Of a DNA stretch of 64,000 nt, positions 24,619-40,100 are shown piece after piece. The stretch is from positions 112,925,033-112,989,032 of the forward strand of contig OZ024744.1 in assembly GCA_964016885.1 (NCBI GenBank), read 5' to 3'. The notes below the pieces were generated by a model. The model worked only from the letters and a program-made list of their open reading frames with translations, was not told where the DNA came from and ran no database searches. The DNA comes from Eledone cirrhosa. Taxonomy: Eukaryota > Mollusca > Cephalopoda > Octopoda > Eledonidae. The number at the start of each line of letters is the position of its first letter. Within the stretch, counting starts at the first letter, position 1. The position numbers and the translations under genes were made by a program.

Positions 24619-27030
24619 GGCTCTCAGCCACCGAGGCGGCAGAGTGTTGCGAAAAGCCGATAACAACAGCTGAAGTACGGGAGGCAATGACTAGCTGCAC
24701 AAGGGGTAAATCGCCTGGTTTGGATGGTCTGCCCTATGAACTTTACGTACAGATGCCAGACTTGTTCGGAGGCCTCTTGGCGGACGTCTATTGCAACTGG
24801 CAACAGAACGGGAGAATTCCCAGCTCTGTGAGCCGAGGAGCGGTGGCGCTGCTGAGAAAGGACCCAAACAAGGAGGATAACATAGATAATTTCAGGCCCA
24901 TAATTCTGCTAAACACAGAGTTCAAGATTTTGGCCAAGGTGCTAGCAAAGAGGTTGGCGCTTGTCGTAGGTGGTCTGGTGGGAGAGGCGCAGACATGCGC
25001 CATTCTAGACAGATCCATCCACCAACCTCCACCTCATGTGATACATCATGGAGAGGGTAGCTAGGGAACCTCGCACGGGTGGGTCTTTGATCAATTTAGA
25101 TCAGTCAAAAGCTTTCGATAGGGTCGACCATCGTTATCTGGCGGCAGTCCTAAGAGCAGCTGGCTTTGGGCCTGTCTTCAGAGGCTGGATTGCTGCCATG
25201 CACAGCAACATCTACTCTGGTCAGAGTGAACGGTCACCTTTCGGAACCATACAACATCATGCGCTCGGTCCGCCAAGGATGTCCCTTCTCGTCCCTCTTG
25301 TACGTATTGACTCTCGAGCCATTACTGCACAAACTGGAGACATTGAGGGGCATCCCACGTGAACTAGGATGCGGAAGATCCGTGTCAGCATATGCGGACG
25401 ATGTCACCGTAGTGGTGTCGAACACCAAACACATCGAGGCGATAGGTACTACACTAACAGAATAGCGGTGACAGGAGCAATGATCAACCAGGAAAAGTCG
25501 GTGGGCCTGCAGCTTGGCACCTGGAGAGGCAGGTCCATGCTGTCCAACAGCATCGTCGGGCGCTGGACGAACGGACCGGTTAAATTGCTAGGGCTCTGGT
25601 TCGGTCCGGACCTCCAGACGGACAAAAACTAGGATGAGGTGATGAGCAGGGTGGCTTCTCTGACCCAGAAATGGGCAGAGAGGAAGCTATCCCTGAAAGG
25701 TCGAGCAGAGGTGGCGAATGCATACATCGCGTCCGTCATCTACTACCGCCTGACCGTCATACCTTGTCCTAAGCCCCGCCTGACTGCACTGGAGTGTTTG
25801 CTCTTTCGCTTTTTGTGGAAGGGACGCGCTTCGATGGTCAGGTGGTCCATCTGCTGTCAACACCCGCTACGTGGAGGGCTGGGCATGCCGTGGCTGATGA
25901 TGCACAGACACGCGCTCAGGCTACGACATCTCCACCTCTTCCTCGACGGTGGTCAGGTGTGGTTGCCGTTTGCTAGACGCGTCTTTCCCCAGCTCGTCTC
26001 CTTGACGGAGCTGCAGTCCTGGGTCAAGCGAAGACCGAGAGGGAGCGCTTGGAGACTGGAATGTCTTCAAGTGCTTACAGCCCTCGACCAGTCAAGCAGT
26101 GTGATCGGTGGAAACTCCACCTTGGCGTTCTATAGAGGATTAGTGGAGGGGAAGAGCGACGACGTACTTTGGGAAACTCTAGGCATCGACGAAAATCAAC
26201 TAGCCAATCACTTTGGAAGAACTTTTGGGCCGGGGCCTATGGACAATTTCCAGAAATCTCTGGCCTGGCAGTGCTACCGAGGAGCTTTGCCAGTTTGGGA
26301 TAAACTCTACAGGCATGGAGGTGCCGTCAGCCGGGCATGTCCGAGATGCGTGCAGGGCGATGAAACGTCCTACATGCACTCGTCCAGTGTCCGAGCATTG
26401 CTGACTTGTGGGTTTATGGCGAAGATCTGCTGTCGCGTGTAGAACGGGTCTGGCTATCAGCTGAGTCCATCGTGAGGATTGCCCCGCCCTCTTCCTTTAG
26501 CCGGGAAGGGCAGGCAGTTTTTATCTGTCTGGTGGTCATGGCGAAAGAGATAGTATGATTGACGCGTCCAAAAAGGCTGAAGACGAGCACTTACCTCTTC
26601 GGTGATGCCCTGATTAACTTTTTCAAATTTTATTTGAAAAGGAAAATCAGGGTAGAGAGGGAAGTGCTCTCTTCCCAGCATTTTGTTCAAAGATGTGCGA
26701 GAGTGGCAAAAATGGCTCAAGTGAATGGGCCTACTCTGAGTATGTACCTGTAAATTGAAGGTGGAAAACTGGGAGAGGGCACTTGCCCTGGTGGTCAGGG
26801 TCACCGTGGCTTTTTTTAATGGGCTTTCTCCACGATGGGCCTCGAAAGTCTCCCCCCCCCCCACCTCTATTGGGGAATTTTTCATTGTTGCTTTTTTGTT
26901 ACATCTGTTTTGTTTTTTTTACATGAAGAAATGCCCATTTGTACCCTCCTGTATTGTCCTGTACTGTCCTTAATGTCTACTTTATGTAAACCCTTGTGGT
27001 TAATAAAGAAAGCACTATTATTATTATTAT
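24619..27030 (+). pseudogene. Tx1/L1-like LINE, RT to 3' end, frameshifted
   Basis: The plus-strand islands run in order. 24622-25060: ITTAEVREAMTSC, TRGKSPGLDGLPYELY, FRPIILLNTEFKILAKVLAK, then a damaged RSIHQ region. 25070-25250: INLDQSKAFDRVDHRYLAAV. 25250-25465: SVRQGCPFSSLLYVLTLEPL, and the catalytic AYADDVTVV (YADD at 25391-25402). 25460-25630: NQEKSVGLQLGTW, VKLLGLWFGPDL. 25639-26442: KWAERKLSLKGRAEVANAYI, FLWKGRASMV, GGLGMPWLMMHRHALRLRHL, WQCYRGALPVWDKLYRHG. 26400-26753: the C terminus in shifted frames, ending PTLSMYL. A 3' UTR with AATAAA (27002-27007) and an ATT tail follow. GKSPG-DGLP-E, the LDQ-KAFDRV box and the WKG/GGL motifs place it with L1/Tx1 LINEs. GC-richer than its surroundings, suggesting a relatively recent insertion, but at least five frame breaks are present. 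Confidence 0.86.
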
Positions 27031-27057
27031 TCATTTTTGTAAATCTCAGACACTAAA

Positions 27058-27215
27058 GTTAGGGAGCAGTCAATAACAAGTTGATAAAGGTCCCTCACTA
27101 CATTCTCTCCTGTGTCTTACAATATAGATATTTCAGTTAGGGAGCAGTCAACAAGTTGACATAGGTCCCTCACTGCATTCTATTCTGTGCCATACTTTTC
27201 TTAAAATCCTTGCTC
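27058..27215. repeat. 78-bp tandem duplication
   Basis: GTTAGGGAGCAGTCAA... recurs at 27058 and 27136, with GGTCCCTCACT(A/G)CATTCT shared in both copies. Confidence 0.75.
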
Positions 27216-27269
27216 TACCAAGAAGGGCTGGGCTGTCTTCTGTATGACCTGTAACCTTACATCAATTCC

Positions 27270-28130
27270 AATTCTATGCATACCAATGATCCAATGTGGG
27301 CTGTGCGCTTTTTGCCGTGTCACCATCACGACCATTTTACAGTGTGGGCTGGGTGCTTCACTAGATGCATGCCCTCATGGGAGATGAATAGGAGGGGGTG
27401 GGGACATATTTTCTATATGCTTCAGCTTCAGCTTGTACTCCTGGGGGATTGGGTCTTCTGTATTATTGCGTCACACCAGAGGTCACGGCCATGTGTCATC
27501 GCCTTTGAGAGGTGCAATTGGGCAAGATCAGCTTTTAACACCTCATCCCAGGTCTTCCTGGGTCTCCACACTCCAAGGCTTCCATCGACTTTTAGTGCTC
27601 TGCACCTTTTCAAGCAACTGTCATCCCTCATACTCATCACATGTCCATACCAACGCAACCTCCTCTCCTGCACACAGCATTTAATTCCTCTTAGGCTTAG
27701 TCTCTTTCTCAATTTGTTTATGCTTTGCCATTCGCGTATATTACACATCCATTGGATATGTGATAGTGATATATGCAAGCTTCATTTCTTTCTAATCTAT
27801 ATAAGTCTTCTACACACAGCGACCAGGTCTCACTACCATGTAACATTGCTGTTCGTATGCACAGATCATACAGTCTGCCTTTCATTTTGAGAGAAAAGCC
27901 TTTTGCAGCTAGCAGTGGCAGTAGCTCCCTGAACTTCTTCCATCCCGTTCTTACCATGATTACTGTACTTTCAGAACACCTACCTCCGCTGCTAATTTGG
28001 TCACCTAGGTAGCAGAAGCTGTCTACTGTTTCTAACGAGCCCTTCCAGAATTTGGTAGTGCTTGTTTCCTGTGATCATTTGCTGCTTACTGTCTCAGTGC
28101 AGCTGCTACATGTAAAGCCTACATTCTTAA
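27270..28130 (-). pseudogene. LINE-C copy, 3' end only
   Basis: Minus strand: ETVDSFCYLGDQISSGGRC (28040-27985), RTGWKKFRELLPLLAAKGFS, LYDLCIRTAMLHGSETWSLC, then after a frameshift IQWMCNIREWQSINKLRKRL, GIKCCVQERRLRWYGHVMSM, GVWRPRKTWDEVLKADL. This is the RT thumb and C terminus of the family best preserved at 58.1-60.2 kb. The 3' UTR continues to about 27270. Confidence 0.8.
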
Positions 28131-28196
28131 CTAAACTTCCTGAGATCCCCTATATCTCTTGTGTACCCGTAATTTGCATTTGGGGCAGAGGATGTA

Positions 28197-31100
28197 TTAG
28201 TTATAAAGTAACTGTAATGACAGTAGCTATAGAGTAACTGTAATGACAGTAGCTATAAAGTAACTGTAATGACAGTAGCTATAAAGTAACTGTAATGACA
28301 GTAGCTATAAAGTAACTGTAATGACAGTAGCTATAGAGTAACTGTAATGACAGTAGATATAAAGTAACTGTAATGACAGTAGCTATAAAGTAACTGTAAT
28401 GACAGTACCTATAAAGTAACTGTAATGACAGTAGCTATAAAGTAACTGTAATGACAGTAGCTATAAAGTAACTGTAATGACAGTAGCTATAAAGTAACTG
28501 TAATGACAGTAGATATAAAGTAACTGTAATGACAGTAGCTATAAAGTAACTGTAATGACAGTAACTATAAAGTAACTGTAATGACAGTAGCTATAAAGTA
28601 ACTGTAATGACAGTAGCTATAAAGTAACTGTAATGACAGTAGCTATAGAGTAACTGTAATGACAGTAGCGATAAAGTAACTGTAATGACAGTAGCTATAG
28701 AGTAACTGTAGTGACAGTAGCTATAAAGTAACTGTAATGACAGTAGCTATAAAGTAACTGTAATGACAGTAGCTATAAAGTAACTGTAATGACAGTAGCT
28801 ATAAAGCAACTGTAATGACAGTAGCTATAAAGTAACTGTAATGACAGTAGCTATAAAGTAACTGTAATGACAGTAGATATAAAGTAACTGTAATGACAGT
28901 AACTATAAAGTAACTGTAATGACAGTAGATATAAAGTAACTGTAATGACAGTAACTATAGAGTAACTGTAATGACAGTAGATATAAAGTAACTGTAATGA
29001 CTAACTATAAAGTAACTGTAATGACAGTAGCTATAGAGTAACTGTAATGACAGTAGATATAAAGTAACTGTAATGACAGTAACTATAAAGTAACTGTAAT
29101 GACAGTAGCTATAAAGTAACTGTAATGACAGTAGCTATAGAGTAACTGTAATGACAGTAGCTATAAAGTAACTGTAATGACAGTAGCTATAAAGTAACTG
29201 TAATGACAGTAACTATAAAGTAACTGTAATGACAGTAGCTATAGAGTAACTGTAATGACAGTAGATATAAAGTAACTGTAATGACAGTAACTATAGAGTA
29301 ACTGTAATGACAGTAGCTATAAAATAACTGTAATGACAGTAGCTATAAAGTAACTGTAATGACAGTAGCTATAAAGTAACTGTAATGACAGTAGCTATAA
29401 AGTAACTGTAATGACAGTAGCTATAAAGTAACTGTAATGACAGTAACTATAGAGTAACTGTAATGACAGTAGCTATAAAGTAACTGTAATGACAGTAGCT
29501 ATAAAGTAACTGTAATGACAGTAGCTATAAAGTAACTGTAATGACAGTAGCTATAGAGTAACTGTAATGACAGTAGCTATAAAGTAACTGTAATGACAGT
29601 AGCTATAGAGTAACTGTAATGACAGTAGCTATAAATTAACTGTAATGACAGTAGCTATAAAGTAACTGTAATGACAGTAGCTATAAAGTAACTGTAATGA
29701 CAGTAGCTATAAAGTAACTGTAATGACAGTAGCTATAAAGTAACTGTAATGACAGTAGCTATAAAGTAACTGTAATGACAGTAACTATAGAGTAACTGTA
29801 ATGACAGTAGCTATAAAGTAACTATAATGACAGTAGCTATAAAGTAACTGTAATGACAGTAGCTATAAAGTAACTGTAATGACAGTAGCTATAAAGTAAC
29901 TGTAATGACAGTAGCTATAAAGTAACTGTAATGACAGTAACTATAAAGTAACTGTAATGACAGTAGCTATAAAGTAACTGTAATGACAGTAGCTATAAAG
30001 TAACTGTAATGACAGTAGCTATAAAGTAACTGTAATGACAGTAGCTATAAAGTAACTGTAATGACAGTAGATATAAAGTAACTGTAATGACAGTAGCTAT
30101 AAAGTAACTGTAATGACAGTAGCTATAAAGTAACTGTAAAGACAGTAGATATAAAGTAACTGTAATGACAGTAGCTATAAAGTAACTGTAATGACAGTAG
30201 CTATAGAGTAACTGTAATGACAGTAGCTATAAAGTAACTGTAATGACAATAGCTATAAAGTAACTGTAATGACAGTAGCTATAAAGTAACTGTAATGACA
30301 GTAGCTATAAAGTAACTGTAATGACAGTAGCTATAAAGTAACTGTAATGACAGTAGCTATAAAGTAACTGTAATGACAGTAGCTATAAAGTAACTGTAAT
30401 GACAGTAGTTATAAAGTAACTGTAATGACAGTACCTATAAAGTAACTGTAATGACAGTAGCTATAAAGTAACTGTAATGACAGTAGCTATAAAGTAACTG
30501 TAATGACAGTAGATATAAAGTAACTGTAATGACAGTAACTATAAAGTAACTGTAATGACAGTAGCTATAAAGTAACTGTAATGACAGTAGCTATAGAGTA
30601 ACTGTAATGACAGTAGCTATAGAGTAACTGTAATGACAGTAGCTATAAAGTAACTGTAATGACAGTAGCTATAAAGTATCTGTAATGACAGTAGCTATAA
30701 AGTAACTCTAATGACAGTAGTTATAAAGTAACTGTAATGACAGTAGCTATAAAGTAACTGTAATGACAGTAGCTATAAAGTAACTGTAATGACAGTAGAT
30801 ATAAAGTAACTGTAATGACAGTAGCTATAAAGTAACTGTAGTGACAGTAGCTATAAAGTAACTGTAATGACAGTAGCTATAGAGTAACTGTAATGACAGT
30901 AGCTATAAAGTAACTGTAATGACAGTAGCTATAAAGTAACTGTAATGACAGTAGCTATAAAGTAACTGTAAAGACAGTAGATATAAAGTAACTGTAATGA
31001 CAGTAGCTATAAAGTAACTGTAATGACAGTAGATATAAAGTAACTGTAATGACAGTAGCTATAAAGTAACTGTAATGACAGTAGATATAAAGTAACTGTA

Positions 31101-34100
31101 ATGACAGTAACTATAGAGTAACTGTAATGACAGTAGCTATAAAGTAACTATAATGACAGTAGCTATAAAGTAACTGTAATGACAGTAGCTATAAAGTAAG
31201 TGTAATGACAGTAGCTATAAAGTAACTCTAATGACAGTAGCTATAAAGTAACTGTAATGACAGTAGCTATAAAGTAACTGTAATGACAGTAGCTATAAAG
31301 TAACTGTAATGACAGTAACTATAAAGTAACTGTAATGACAGTAGCTATAAAGTAACTGTAATGACAGTAGCTATAAAGTAACTGTAATGACAGTAGCTAT
31401 AAAGTAACTGTAATGACAGTAGATATAAAGTAACTGTAATGACAGTAGATATAAAGTAACTGTAATGACAGTAGCTATAAAGTAACTGTAATGACAGTAG
31501 CTATAAAGTAACTGTAAAGACAGTAGATATAAAGTAACTGTAATGACAGTAGCTATAAAGTAACTGTAATGACAGTAGCTATAAAGTAACTGTAATGACA
31601 GTAGCTATAAAGTAACTGTAATGACAGTAGCTATAAAGTAACTGTAATGACAGTAGCTATAAAGTAACTGTAATGACAGTAGCTATAGAGTAACTGTAAT
31701 GACAGTAGCTATAAAGTAACTGTAATGACAGTAGCTATAAAGTAACTGTAATGACAGTAGTTATAAAGTAACTGTAATGACAGTAGCTATAAAGTAACTG
31801 TAATGACAGTAGCTATAAAGTAACTGTAATGACAGTAGCTATAAAGTAACTGTAATGACAGTAGCTATAGAATAACTGTAATGACAGTAGCTATAAAGTA
31901 ACTGTAATGACAGTAGCTATAAAGTAACTGTAATGACAGTAGCTATAAAGTAACTGTAATGACAGTAGCTATAAAGTAACTGTAATGACAGTAGATATAA
32001 AGTAACTGTAATGACAGTAGCTATAAAGTAACTGTAATGACAGTAGCTATAAAGTAACTGTAATGACAGTAGCTATAGAGTAACTGTAATGACAGTAGCT
32101 ATAAAGTAACTGTAATGACAGTAGCTATAGAGTAACTGTAATGACAGTAGCTATAAAGTAACTGTAATGACAGTAGCTATAGTGTAACTGTAATGACAGT
32201 AGTTATAAAGTATCTGTAATGACTGTAACTATAAAGTAACTGTAATGACAGTAGCTATAGTGTAACTGTAATGACAGTAGTTATAAAGTAACTGTAATGA
32301 CAGTAGCTATAAAGTAACTGTAATGACAGTAGCTATAAAGTAACTGTAATGACAGTAGCTATAGTGTAACTGTAATGACAGTAGTTATAAAGTATCTGTA
32401 ATGACTGTAACTATAAAGTAACTGTAATGACAGTAGCTATAGAGTAACTGTAATTACAATAGCTATAGAGTAACTGTAATGACAGTAGCTATAAAGTAAC
32501 TGTAATGACAGTAGCTATAGAGTAACTGTAATGACAGTAGCTATAAAGTAACTGTAATGACAGTAGCTATAAAGTAACTGTAATGACAGTAACTATAAAG
32601 TAACTGTAATGACAGTAGCTATAAAGTAACTGTAATGACAATAGCTATAGAGTAACTGTAATGACAGTAGCTATAAAGTAACTGTAATGACAGTAGCTAT
32701 AGTGTAACTGTAATGACAGTAGTTATAAAGTAACTGTAATGACAGTAGCTATAAAGTAACTGTAATGACAGTAGCTATAGTGTAACTGTAATGACAGTAG
32801 TTATAAAGTAACTGTAATGACAGTAGATATAAAGTAACTGTAATGACAGTAGCTATAAAGTAACTGTAATGACAATAGCTATAAAGTAACTGTAATAACA
32901 GTAGCTATAAAGTAACTGTAATGACAGTAGCTATAAAGTAACTGTAATGACAGTAGCTATAGAGTAACTGTAATGACAGTAGCTATAAAGTAACTGTAAT
33001 GACAGTAGCTATAAAGTAACTGTAATGACAGTAGCTATAATGTAACTGTAATGACAGTAGCTATAAAGTAACTGTAATGACAGTAGATATAAAGTAACTG
33101 TAATGACAGTAACTATAGAGTAACTGTAATGACAGTAGCTATAAAGTAACTATAATGACAGTAGCTATAAAGTAACTGTAATGACAGTAGCTATAAAGTA
33201 AGTGTAATGACAGTAGCTATAAAGTAACTCTAATGACAGTAGCTATAAAGTAACTGTAATGACAGTAGCTATAAAGTAACTGTAATGACAGTAGCTATAA
33301 AGTAACTGTAATGACAGTAACTATAAAGTAACTGTAATGACAGTAGCTATAAAGTAACTGTAATGACAGTAGCTATAAAGTAACTGTAATGACAGTAGCT
33401 ATAAAGTAACTGTAATGACAGTAGATATAAAGTAACTGTAATGACAGTAGATATAAAGTAACTGTAATGACAGTAGCTATAAAGTAACTGTAATGACAGT
33501 AGCTATAAAGTAACTGTAAAGACAGTAGATATAAAGTAACTGTAATGACAGTAGATATAAAGTAACTGTAATGACAGTAGCTATAAAGTAACTGTAATGA
33601 CAGTAGCTATAAAGTAACTGTAATGACAGTAGCTATAAAGTAACTGTAATGACAGTAGCTATAAAGTAACTGTAATGACAGTAGCTATAAAGTAACTGTA
33701 ATGACAGTAGCTATAGAGTAACTGTAATGACAGTAGCTATAAAGTAACTGTAATGACAGTAGCTATAAAGTAACTGTAATGACAGTAGTTATAAAGTAAC
33801 TGTAATGACAGTAGCTATAAAGTAACTGTAATGACAGTAGCTATAAAGTAACTGTAATGACAGTAGCTATAAAGTAACTGTAATGACAGTAGCTATAGAA
33901 TAACTGTAATGACAGTAGCTATAAAGTAACTGTAATGACAGTAGCTATAAAGTAACTGTAATGACAGTAGCTATAAAGTAACTGTAATGACAGTAGCTAT
34001 AAAGTAACTGTAATGACAGTAGATATAAAGTAACTGTAATGACAGTAGCTATAAAGTAACTGTAATGACAGTAGCTATAAAGTAACTGTAATGACAGTAG

Positions 34101-37100
34101 CTATAGAGTAACTGTAATGACAGTAGCTATAAAGTAACTGTAATGACAGTAGCTATAGAGTAACTGTAATGACAGTAGCTATAAAGTAACTGTAATGACA
34201 GTAGCTATAGTGTAACTGTAATGACAGTAGTTATAAAGTATCTGTAATGACTGTAACTATAAAGTAACTGTAATGACAGTAGCTATAGAGTAACTGTAAT
34301 TACAATAGCTATAGAGTAACTGTAATGACAGTAGCTATAAAGTAACTGTAATGACAGTAGCTATAGAGTAACTGTAATGACAGTAGCTATAAAGTAACTG
34401 TAATGACAGTAGCTATAAAGTAACTGTAATGACAGTAACTATAAAGTAACTGTAATGACAGTAGCTATAAAGTAACTGTAATGACAATAGCTATAGAGTA
34501 ACTGTAATGACAGTAGCTATAAAGTAACTGTAATGACAGTAGCTATAGTGTAACTGTAATGACAGTAGTTATAAAGTAACTGTAATGACAGTAGCTATAA
34601 AGTAACTGTAATGACAGTAGCTATAGTGTAACTGTAATGACAGTAGTTATAAAGTAACTGTAATGACAGTAGATATAAAGTAACTGTAATGACAGTAGCT
34701 ATAAAGTAACTGTAATGACAATAGCTATAAAGTAACTGTAATAACAGTAGCTATAAAGTAACTGTAATGACAGTAGCTATAAAGTAACTGTAATGACAGT
34801 AGCTATAGAGTAACTGTAATGACAGTAGCTATAAAGTAACTGTAATGACAGTAGCTATAAAGTAACTGTAATGACAGTAGCTATAAAGTAACTGTAATGA
34901 CAGTAGCTATAAAGTAACTGTAATGACAGTAACTATAGAGTAACTGTAATGACAGTAGCTATAAAGTAACTGTAATGACAGTAGCTATAAAGTAACTGTA
35001 ATGACAGTAGCTATAAAGTAACTGTAATGACAGTAGCTATAGAGTAACTGTAATGACAGTAGCTATAAAGTAACTGTAATGACAGTAGCTATAGAGTAAC
35101 TGTAATGACAGTAGCTATAAATTAACTGTAATGACAGTAGCTATAAAGTAACTGTAATGACAGTAGCTATAAAGTAACTGTAATGACAGTAGCTATAAAG
35201 TAACTGTAATGACAGTAGCTATAAAGTAACTGTAATGACAGTAGCTATAAAGTAACTGTAATGACAGTAACTATAGAGTAACTGTAATGACAGTAGCTAT
35301 AAAGTAACTATAATGACAGTAGCTATAAAGTAACTGTAATGACAGTAGCTATAAAGTAACTGTAATGACAGTAGCTATAAAGTAACTGTAATGACAGTAG
35401 CTATAAAGTAACTGTAATGACAGTAACTGTAATGACAGTAGCTATAAAGTAACTGTAATGACAGTAGCTATAAAGTAACTGTAATGACAGTAGCTATAAA
35501 GTAACTGTAATGACAGTAGCTATAAAGTAACTGTAATGACAGTAGATATAAAGTAACTGTAATGACAGTAGCTATAAAGTAACTGTAATGACAGTAGCTA
35601 TAAAGTAACTGTAAAGACAGTAGATATAAAGTAACTGTAATGACAGTAGCTATAAAGTAACTGTAATGACAGTAGCTATAGAGTAACTGTAATGACAGTA
35701 GCTATAAAGTAACTGTAATGACAATAGCTATAAAGTAACTGTAATGACAGTAGCTATAAAGTAACTGTAATGACAGTAGCTATAAAGTAACTGTAATGAC
35801 AGTAGCTATAAAGTAACTGTAATGACAGTAGCTATAAAGTAACTGTAATGACAGTAGCTATAAAGTAACTGTAATGACAGTAGTTATAAAGTAACTGTAA
35901 TGACAGTACCTATAAAGTAACTGTAATGACAGTAGCTATAAAGTAACTGTAATGACAGTAGCTATAAAGTAACTGTAATGACAGTAGATATAAAGTAACT
36001 GTAATGACAGTAACTATAAAGTAACTGTAATGACAGTAGCTATAAAGTAACTGTAATGACAGTAGCTATAGAGTAACTGTAATGACAGTAGCTATAGAGT
36101 AACTGTAATGACAGTAGCTATAAAGTAACTGTAATGACAGTAGCTATAAAGTATCTGTAATGACAGTAGCTATAAAGTAACTCTAATGACAGTAGTTATA
36201 AAGTAACTGTAATGACAGTAGCTATAAAGTAACTGTAATGACAGTAGCTATAAAGTAACTGTAATGACAGTAGATATAAAGTAACTGTAATGACAGTAGC
36301 TATAAAGTAACTGTAGTGACAGTAGCTATAAAGTAACTGTAATGACAGTAGCTATAGAGTAACTGTAATGACAGTAGCTATAAAGTAACTGTAATGACAG
36401 TAGCTATAAAGTAACTGTAATGACAGTAGCTATAAAGTAACTGTAAAGACAGTAGATATAAAGTAACTGTAATGACAGTAGCTATAAAGTAACTGTAATG
36501 ACAGTAGATATAAAGTAACTGTAATGACAGTAGCTATAAAGTAACTGTAATGACAGTAGATATAAAGTAACTGTAATGACAGTAACTATAGAGTAACTGT
36601 AATGACAGTAGCTATAAAGTAACTATAATGACAGTAGCTATAAAGTAACTGTAATGACAGTAGCTATAAAGTAAGTGTAATGACAGTAGCTATAAAGTAA
36701 CTCTAATGACAGTAGCTATAAAGTAACTGTAATGACAGTAGCTATAAAGTAACTGTAATGACAGTAGCTATAAAGTAACTGTAATGACAGTAACTATAAA
36801 GTAACTGTAATGACAGTAGCTATAAAGTAACTGTAATGACAGTAGCTATAAAGTAACTGTAATGACAGTAGCTATAAAGTAACTGTAATGACAGTAGATA
36901 TAAAGTAACTGTAATGACAGTAGATATAAAGTAACTGTAATGACAGTAGCTATAAAGTAACTGTAATGACAGTAGCTATAAAGTAACTGTAAAGACAGTA
37001 GATATAAAGTAACTGTAATGACAGTAGCTATAAAGTAACTGTAATGACAGTAGCTATAAAGTAACTGTAATGACAGTAGCTATAAAGTAACTGTAATGAC

Positions 37101-40100
37101 AGTAGCTATAAAGTAACTGTAATGACAGTAGCTATAAAGTAACTGTAATGACAGTAGCTATAGAGTAACTGTAATGACAGTAGCTATAAAGTAACTGTAA
37201 TGACAGTAGCTATAAAGTAACTGTAATGACAGTAGTTATAAAGTAACTGTAATGACAGTAGCTATAAAGTAACTGTAATGACAGTAGCTATAAAGTAACT
37301 GTAATGACAGTAGCTATAAAGTAACTGTAATGACAGTAGCTATAGAATAACTGTAATGACAGTAGCTATAAAGTAACTGTAATGACAGTAGCTATAAAGT
37401 AACTGTAATGACAGTAGCTATAAAGTAACTGTAATGACAGTAGCTATAAAGTAACTGTAATGACAGTAGATATAAAGTAACTGTAATGACAGTAGCTATA
37501 AAGTAACTGTAATGACAGTAGCTATAAAGTAACTGTAATGACAGTAGCTATAGAGTAACTGTAATGACAGTAGCTATAAAGTAACTGTAATGACAGTAGC
37601 TATAGAGTAACTGTAATGACAGTAGCTATAAAGTAACTGTAATGACAGTAGCTATAGTGTAACTGTAATGACAGTAGTTATAAAGTATCTGTAATGACTG
37701 TAACTATAAAGTAACTGTAATGACAGTAGCTATAGTGTAACTGTAATGACAGTAGTTATAAAGTAACTGTAATGACAGTAGCTATAAAGTAACTGTAATG
37801 ACAGTAGCTATAAAGTAACTGTAATGACAGTAGCTATAGTGTAACTGTAATGACAGTAGTTATAAAGTATCTGTAATGACTGTAACTATAAAGTAACTGT
37901 AATGACAGTAGCTATAGAGTAACTGTAATGACAATAGCTATAGAGTAACTGTAATGACAGTAGCTATAAAGTAACTGTAATGACAGTAGCTATAAAGTAA
38001 CTGTAATGACAGTAACTATAAAGTAACTGTAATGACAGTAGCTATAAAGTAACTGTAATGACAGTAGCTATAAAGTAACTGTAATGACAGTAGCTATAAA
38101 GTAACTGTAATGACAGTAGATATAAAGTAACTGTAATGACAGTAGATATAAAGTAACTGTAATGACAGTAGCTATAAAGTAACTGTAATGACAGTAGCTA
38201 TAAAGTAACTGTAAAGACAGTAGATATAAAGTAACTGTAATGACAGTAGCTATAAAGTAACTGTAATGACAGTAGCTATAAAGTAACTGTAATGACAGTA
38301 GCTATAAAGTAACTGTAATGACAGTAGCTATAAAGTAACTGTAATGACAGTAGCTATAAAGTAACTGTAATGACAGTAGCTATAGAGTAACTGTAATGAC
38401 AGTAGCTATAAAGTAACTGTAATGACAGTAGCTATAAAGTAACTGTAATGACAGTAGTTATAAAGTAACTGTAATGACAGTAGCTATAAAGTAACTGTAA
38501 TGACAGTAGCTATAAAGTAACTGTAATGACAGTAGCTATAAAGTAACTGTAATGACAGTAGCTATAGAATAACTGTAATGACAGTAGCTATAAAGTAACT
38601 GTAATGACAGTAGCTATAAAGTAACTGTAATGACAGTAGCTATAAAGTAACTGTAATGACAGTAGCTATAAAGTAACTGTAATGACAGTAGATATAAAGT
38701 AACTGTAATGACAGTAGCTATAAAGTAACTGTAATGACAGTAGCTATAAAGTAACTGTAATGACAGTAGCTATAGAGTAACTGTAATGACAGTAGCTATA
38801 AAGTAACTGTAATGACAGTAGCTATAGAGTAACTGTAATGACAGTAGCTATAAAGTAACTGTAATGACAGTAGCTATAGTGTAACTGTAATGACAGTAGT
38901 TATAAAGTATCTGTAATGACTGTAACTATAAAGTAACTGTAATGACAGTAGCTATAGTGTAACTGTAATGACAGTAGTTATAAAGTAACTGTAATGACAG
39001 TAGCTATAAAGTAACTGTAATGACAGTAGCTATAAAGTAACTGTAATGACAGTAGCTATAGTGTAACTGTAATGACAGTAGTTATAAAGTATCTGTAATG
39101 ACTGTAACTATAAAGTAACTGTAATGACAGTAGCTATAGAGTAACTGTAATTACAATAGCTATAGAGTAACTGTAATGACAGTAGCTATAAAGTAACTGT
39201 AATGACAGTAGCTATAGAGTAACTGTAATGACAGTAGCTATAAAGTAACTGTAATGACAGTATCTATAAAGTAACTGTAATGACAGTAACTATAAAGTAA
39301 CTGTAATGACAGTAGCTATAAAGTAACTGTAATGACAATAGCTATAGAGTAACTGTAATGACAGTAGCTATAAAGTAACTGTAATGACAGTAGCTATAGT
39401 GTAACTGTAATGACAGTAGTTATAAAGTAACTGTAATGACAGTAGCTATAAAGTAACTGTAATGACAGTAGCTATAGTGTAACTGTAATGACAGTAGTTA
39501 TAAAGTAACTGTAATGACAGTAGATATAAAGTAACTGTAATGACAGTAGCTATAAAGTAACTGTAATGACAATAGCTATAAAGTAACTGTAATAACAGTA
39601 GCTATAAAGTAACTGTAATGACAGTAGCTATAAAGTAACTGTAATGACAGTAGCTATAGAGTAACTGTAATGACAGTAGCTATAAAGTAACTGTAATGAC
39701 AGTAGCTATAAAGTAACTGTAATGACAGTAGCTATAAAGTAACTGTAATGACAGTAGCTATAAAGTAACTGTAATGACAGTAGATATAAAGTAACTGTAA
39801 TGACAGTAACTATAGAGTAACTGTAATGACAGTAGCTATAAAGTAACTATAATGACAGTAGCTATAAAGTAACTGTAATGACAGTAGCTATAAAGTAAGT
39901 GTAATGACAGTAGCTATAAAGTAACTCTAATGACAGTAGCTATAAAGTAACTGTAATGACAGTAGCTATAAAGTAACTGTAATGACAGTAGCTATAAAGT
40001 AACTGTAATGACAGTAACTATAAAGTAACTGTAATGACAGTAGCTATAAAGTAACTGTAATGACAGTAGCTATAAAGTAACTGTAATGACAGTAGCTATA

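Noticed and set aside
12917..28010. Host genes encoding reverse-transcriptase-like proteins
   Set aside because: All copies are truncated, frameshifted or nested and have LINE tails; none shows an intact full-length frame.
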